A DNA stretch of 14,306 nucleotides, from contig CAYRWY010000111.1 of assembly GCA_964427955.1 (NCBI GenBank), positions 1 through 14,306 of the forward strand, in the 5' to 3' direction. Source of the stretch: JACRBK01 sp964427955. GTDB taxonomy: Bacteria > Chloroflexota > Anaerolineae > Aggregatilineales > Aggregatilineaceae. The translations under genes and the position numbers were made by a program. Numbering within the stretch: position 1 is the stretch's first letter; every line of letters starts with the position of its first letter. Positions 13,265-14,306 of this stretch are shown piece by piece. Under the pieces are notes generated by a model, which ran no database searches, was not told where the DNA came from, and saw only the letters and a list, made by a program, of their open reading frames with translations.

Positions 13265-14086
13265 AACACCGGCGGCGGATCGCAGGTCAACCTGGACGAT
13301 CTGCCCAACATCTCGCCCATCGAGGATCAAATCCTGCAAACGGCGCAGAGTATCTACGCCAACGGCCTGGCCATGCAGCCGCCGGTCAACCCGGGACTGT
13401 TCAGCGTCGTGGGCGATACACCGCCCGGCGTCTTCCTGGGCGACTTCGGGGATGGATCGGGCGACTTCGGCGGGCTGGACGATGCCGTCGATCTCAGCAA
13501 CCTGGTGTTCTACTACACCAGCCTGAGCGTCCCGGTGGGCGGCAACAGCTTCCAGGGCGGCGGCGCGCTGGCGAGCAATCCCAACTGGCGCGCGCAAGAC
13601 CTGCTCGATCCCGCGCAGGCCGATCCGTCGCTGTGCGGCGGCGGCGAGACCCCGCTCGACTGCGAGCTGCGGGTCACGCGGCCCGCGGTGGTGTTCATCA
13701 TCGTCGGGCGCAACGACGTGCTGTCGGGCACCCCGCTAGACGTGTTCAACGCGAACCTCGACGCCATCGTCCAGCACAGCCTGTCGTGGGGCGTGATCCC
13801 GATCCTGGCGACCATCCCCGGCAGCAACGACCAGTTCCCGGCGCTGATCGACTACAACTCGGCCATCGCCACGGTCGCGCAGAACTACCATCTCCCGCTG
13901 CTGAACGTGTGGCGGCGCATCAATCGCAGCGCGCCCGGCGGCGTGGACAACAGCTTGCAGTTGACGTCGTCCGGTGTGGGCGACAGTCTGACCGAGAACG
14001 AACTGAACACCTACGGCGTGCCGAACCGCAACCTGATCGCGCTGCGGATGTTGCAGCAGTTGCTGATCAACGTGCCGATTCCGTAG
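12340..14086 (+). CDS. Large modular lipoprotein, 3' part: Ig-like repeats and degenerate SGNH domain
   Basis: Continuation of the gene starting at 10518; the first complete codon is at 12341. It holds the end of one repeat, then units starting at 12425, 12698 and 12983 (91, 95 and 94 residues), each with NNNP.I..ID, VGETRD and DPDGDPL and ending in ..GG.ATxTF.VTVQ. This is an Ig/cadherin-like beta sandwich, with DPDGDP possibly binding calcium. After a GGG linker comes an SGNH/GDSL-hydrolase-like domain: FSVVGDTPPG (block I, codons 13412-13420), a Cys-containing loop ending LDCELRVTRPAVVFIIVGRND (GxND block III, about 13706), and GVIPILATIPG. The nucleophile position is Thr instead of Ser, and the expected DGVHP-like His block reads SSGVGDSLTENELNTYG. 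The domain is probably inactive and perhaps binding. The stop is TAG at 14084-14086. Confidence 0.87.
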
Positions 14087-14169
14087 GGAGAGAGGTGGAG
14101 CGAGGCGCCCTGCTCCGCAGAAAAAGGGCGCGGACAGGGTCAAGGTTACGGCGAAAATTCTTCAGGTAG

Positions 14170-14189
14170 GGGCGTACTGCAATACGCCC
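14170..14189. repeat. Small hairpin 1 of a three-hairpin cluster
   Basis: GGGCGTA (14170-14176) pairs with TACGCCC (14183-14189). It lies about 83 nt past the large lipoprotein's stop, without an adjoining T-run. Confidence 0.5.
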
Positions 14190-14212
14190 AATGTGCGTCA
14201 ATTTAAGGTTTT

Positions 14213-14244
14213 GTGAGGCCGTCACGGTCTTATCCCGGCCTCAC
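14213..14244. repeat. Small hairpin 2 of a three-hairpin cluster
   Basis: GTGAGGCCG (14213-14221) pairs with CGGCCTCAC (14236-14244) around a 14-nt loop. It is followed by C-rich rather than T-rich sequence. Confidence 0.5.
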
Positions 14245-14251
14245 CCCCCGA

Positions 14252-14286
14252 CCCCCTCTCCATTCAAAAGCGCAATGGAGAGGGGG
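14252..14286. repeat. Small hairpin 3 of a three-hairpin cluster
   Basis: CCCCCTCTCCATT (14252-14264) pairs perfectly over 13 bp with AATGGAGAGGGGG (14274-14286). No T-run follows. The 220 bp after the lipoprotein gene hold no credible ORF, only these hairpins. Confidence 0.55.
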
Positions 14287-14306
14287 AGAAAACCGAGGCG
14301 CTGATG

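Overview
The window (14,306 bp, one run of 100 Ns) looks like a scaffold from a GC-rich Chloroflexota bacterium, probably of the Anaerolineae. This is inferred from style, not from a marker gene. The signs are lipoproteins with long Thr/Pro low-complexity linkers, SH3b domains joined to an SGNH-type C-terminus, a multi-GAF/PAS cytoplasmic sensor kinase, and small G/C-rich dispersed hairpins.

Region 1 (1-2048) is the right end of an integrated mobile element. A leftward, edge-truncated helix-turn-helix protein resembling phage or plasmid replisome organisers carries four 16-bp direct repeats inside its reading frame. It is divergent from a complete tyrosine integrase (835-1797). Two related long hairpins that share the arm AAAAAGCACTC follow the integrase. 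Next comes a 3' tRNA fragment (about 2016-2048, probably tRNA-Pro), which I read as the attachment site. A perfect terminator at 2081-2119 would be the original downstream terminator of the interrupted tRNA gene, so the chromosome resumes at about 2049 and an intact tRNA should lie left of the window.

Region 2 (2049-7801) is transcribed leftward. A 1071-residue orphan histidine kinase is followed by a GNAT acetyltransferase. Next come a consensus sigma-70 promoter, a 12-residue leader ORF, two intrinsic terminators, and then rsgA translationally coupled to an RNHCP zinc-domain gene. The promoter, leader peptide and tandem terminators in front of a ribosome-assembly GTPase look like an attenuation system. 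This is the most interesting regulatory structure in the window.

Region 3 (7802-9560) has a small rightward hypothetical gene with its own dyad, ribosome-binding site and terminator. It converges on a leftward L-lactate dehydrogenase gene.

Region 4 (9561-14306) holds two rightward lipoprotein genes. The first is a thioredoxin-fold lipoprotein with a CxxC motif. The second is a very large modular lipoprotein: an N-terminal beta domain, two SH3b domains, a Thr-rich stalk, tandem ~91-residue Ig/cadherin-like repeats, and an SGNH-like domain whose catalytic Ser and His appear lost. The N gap falls inside the tandem repeats, so the gene is split into two pieces in different frames by an assembly artefact. 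The last 200 bp are non-coding and hold three consecutive hairpins.
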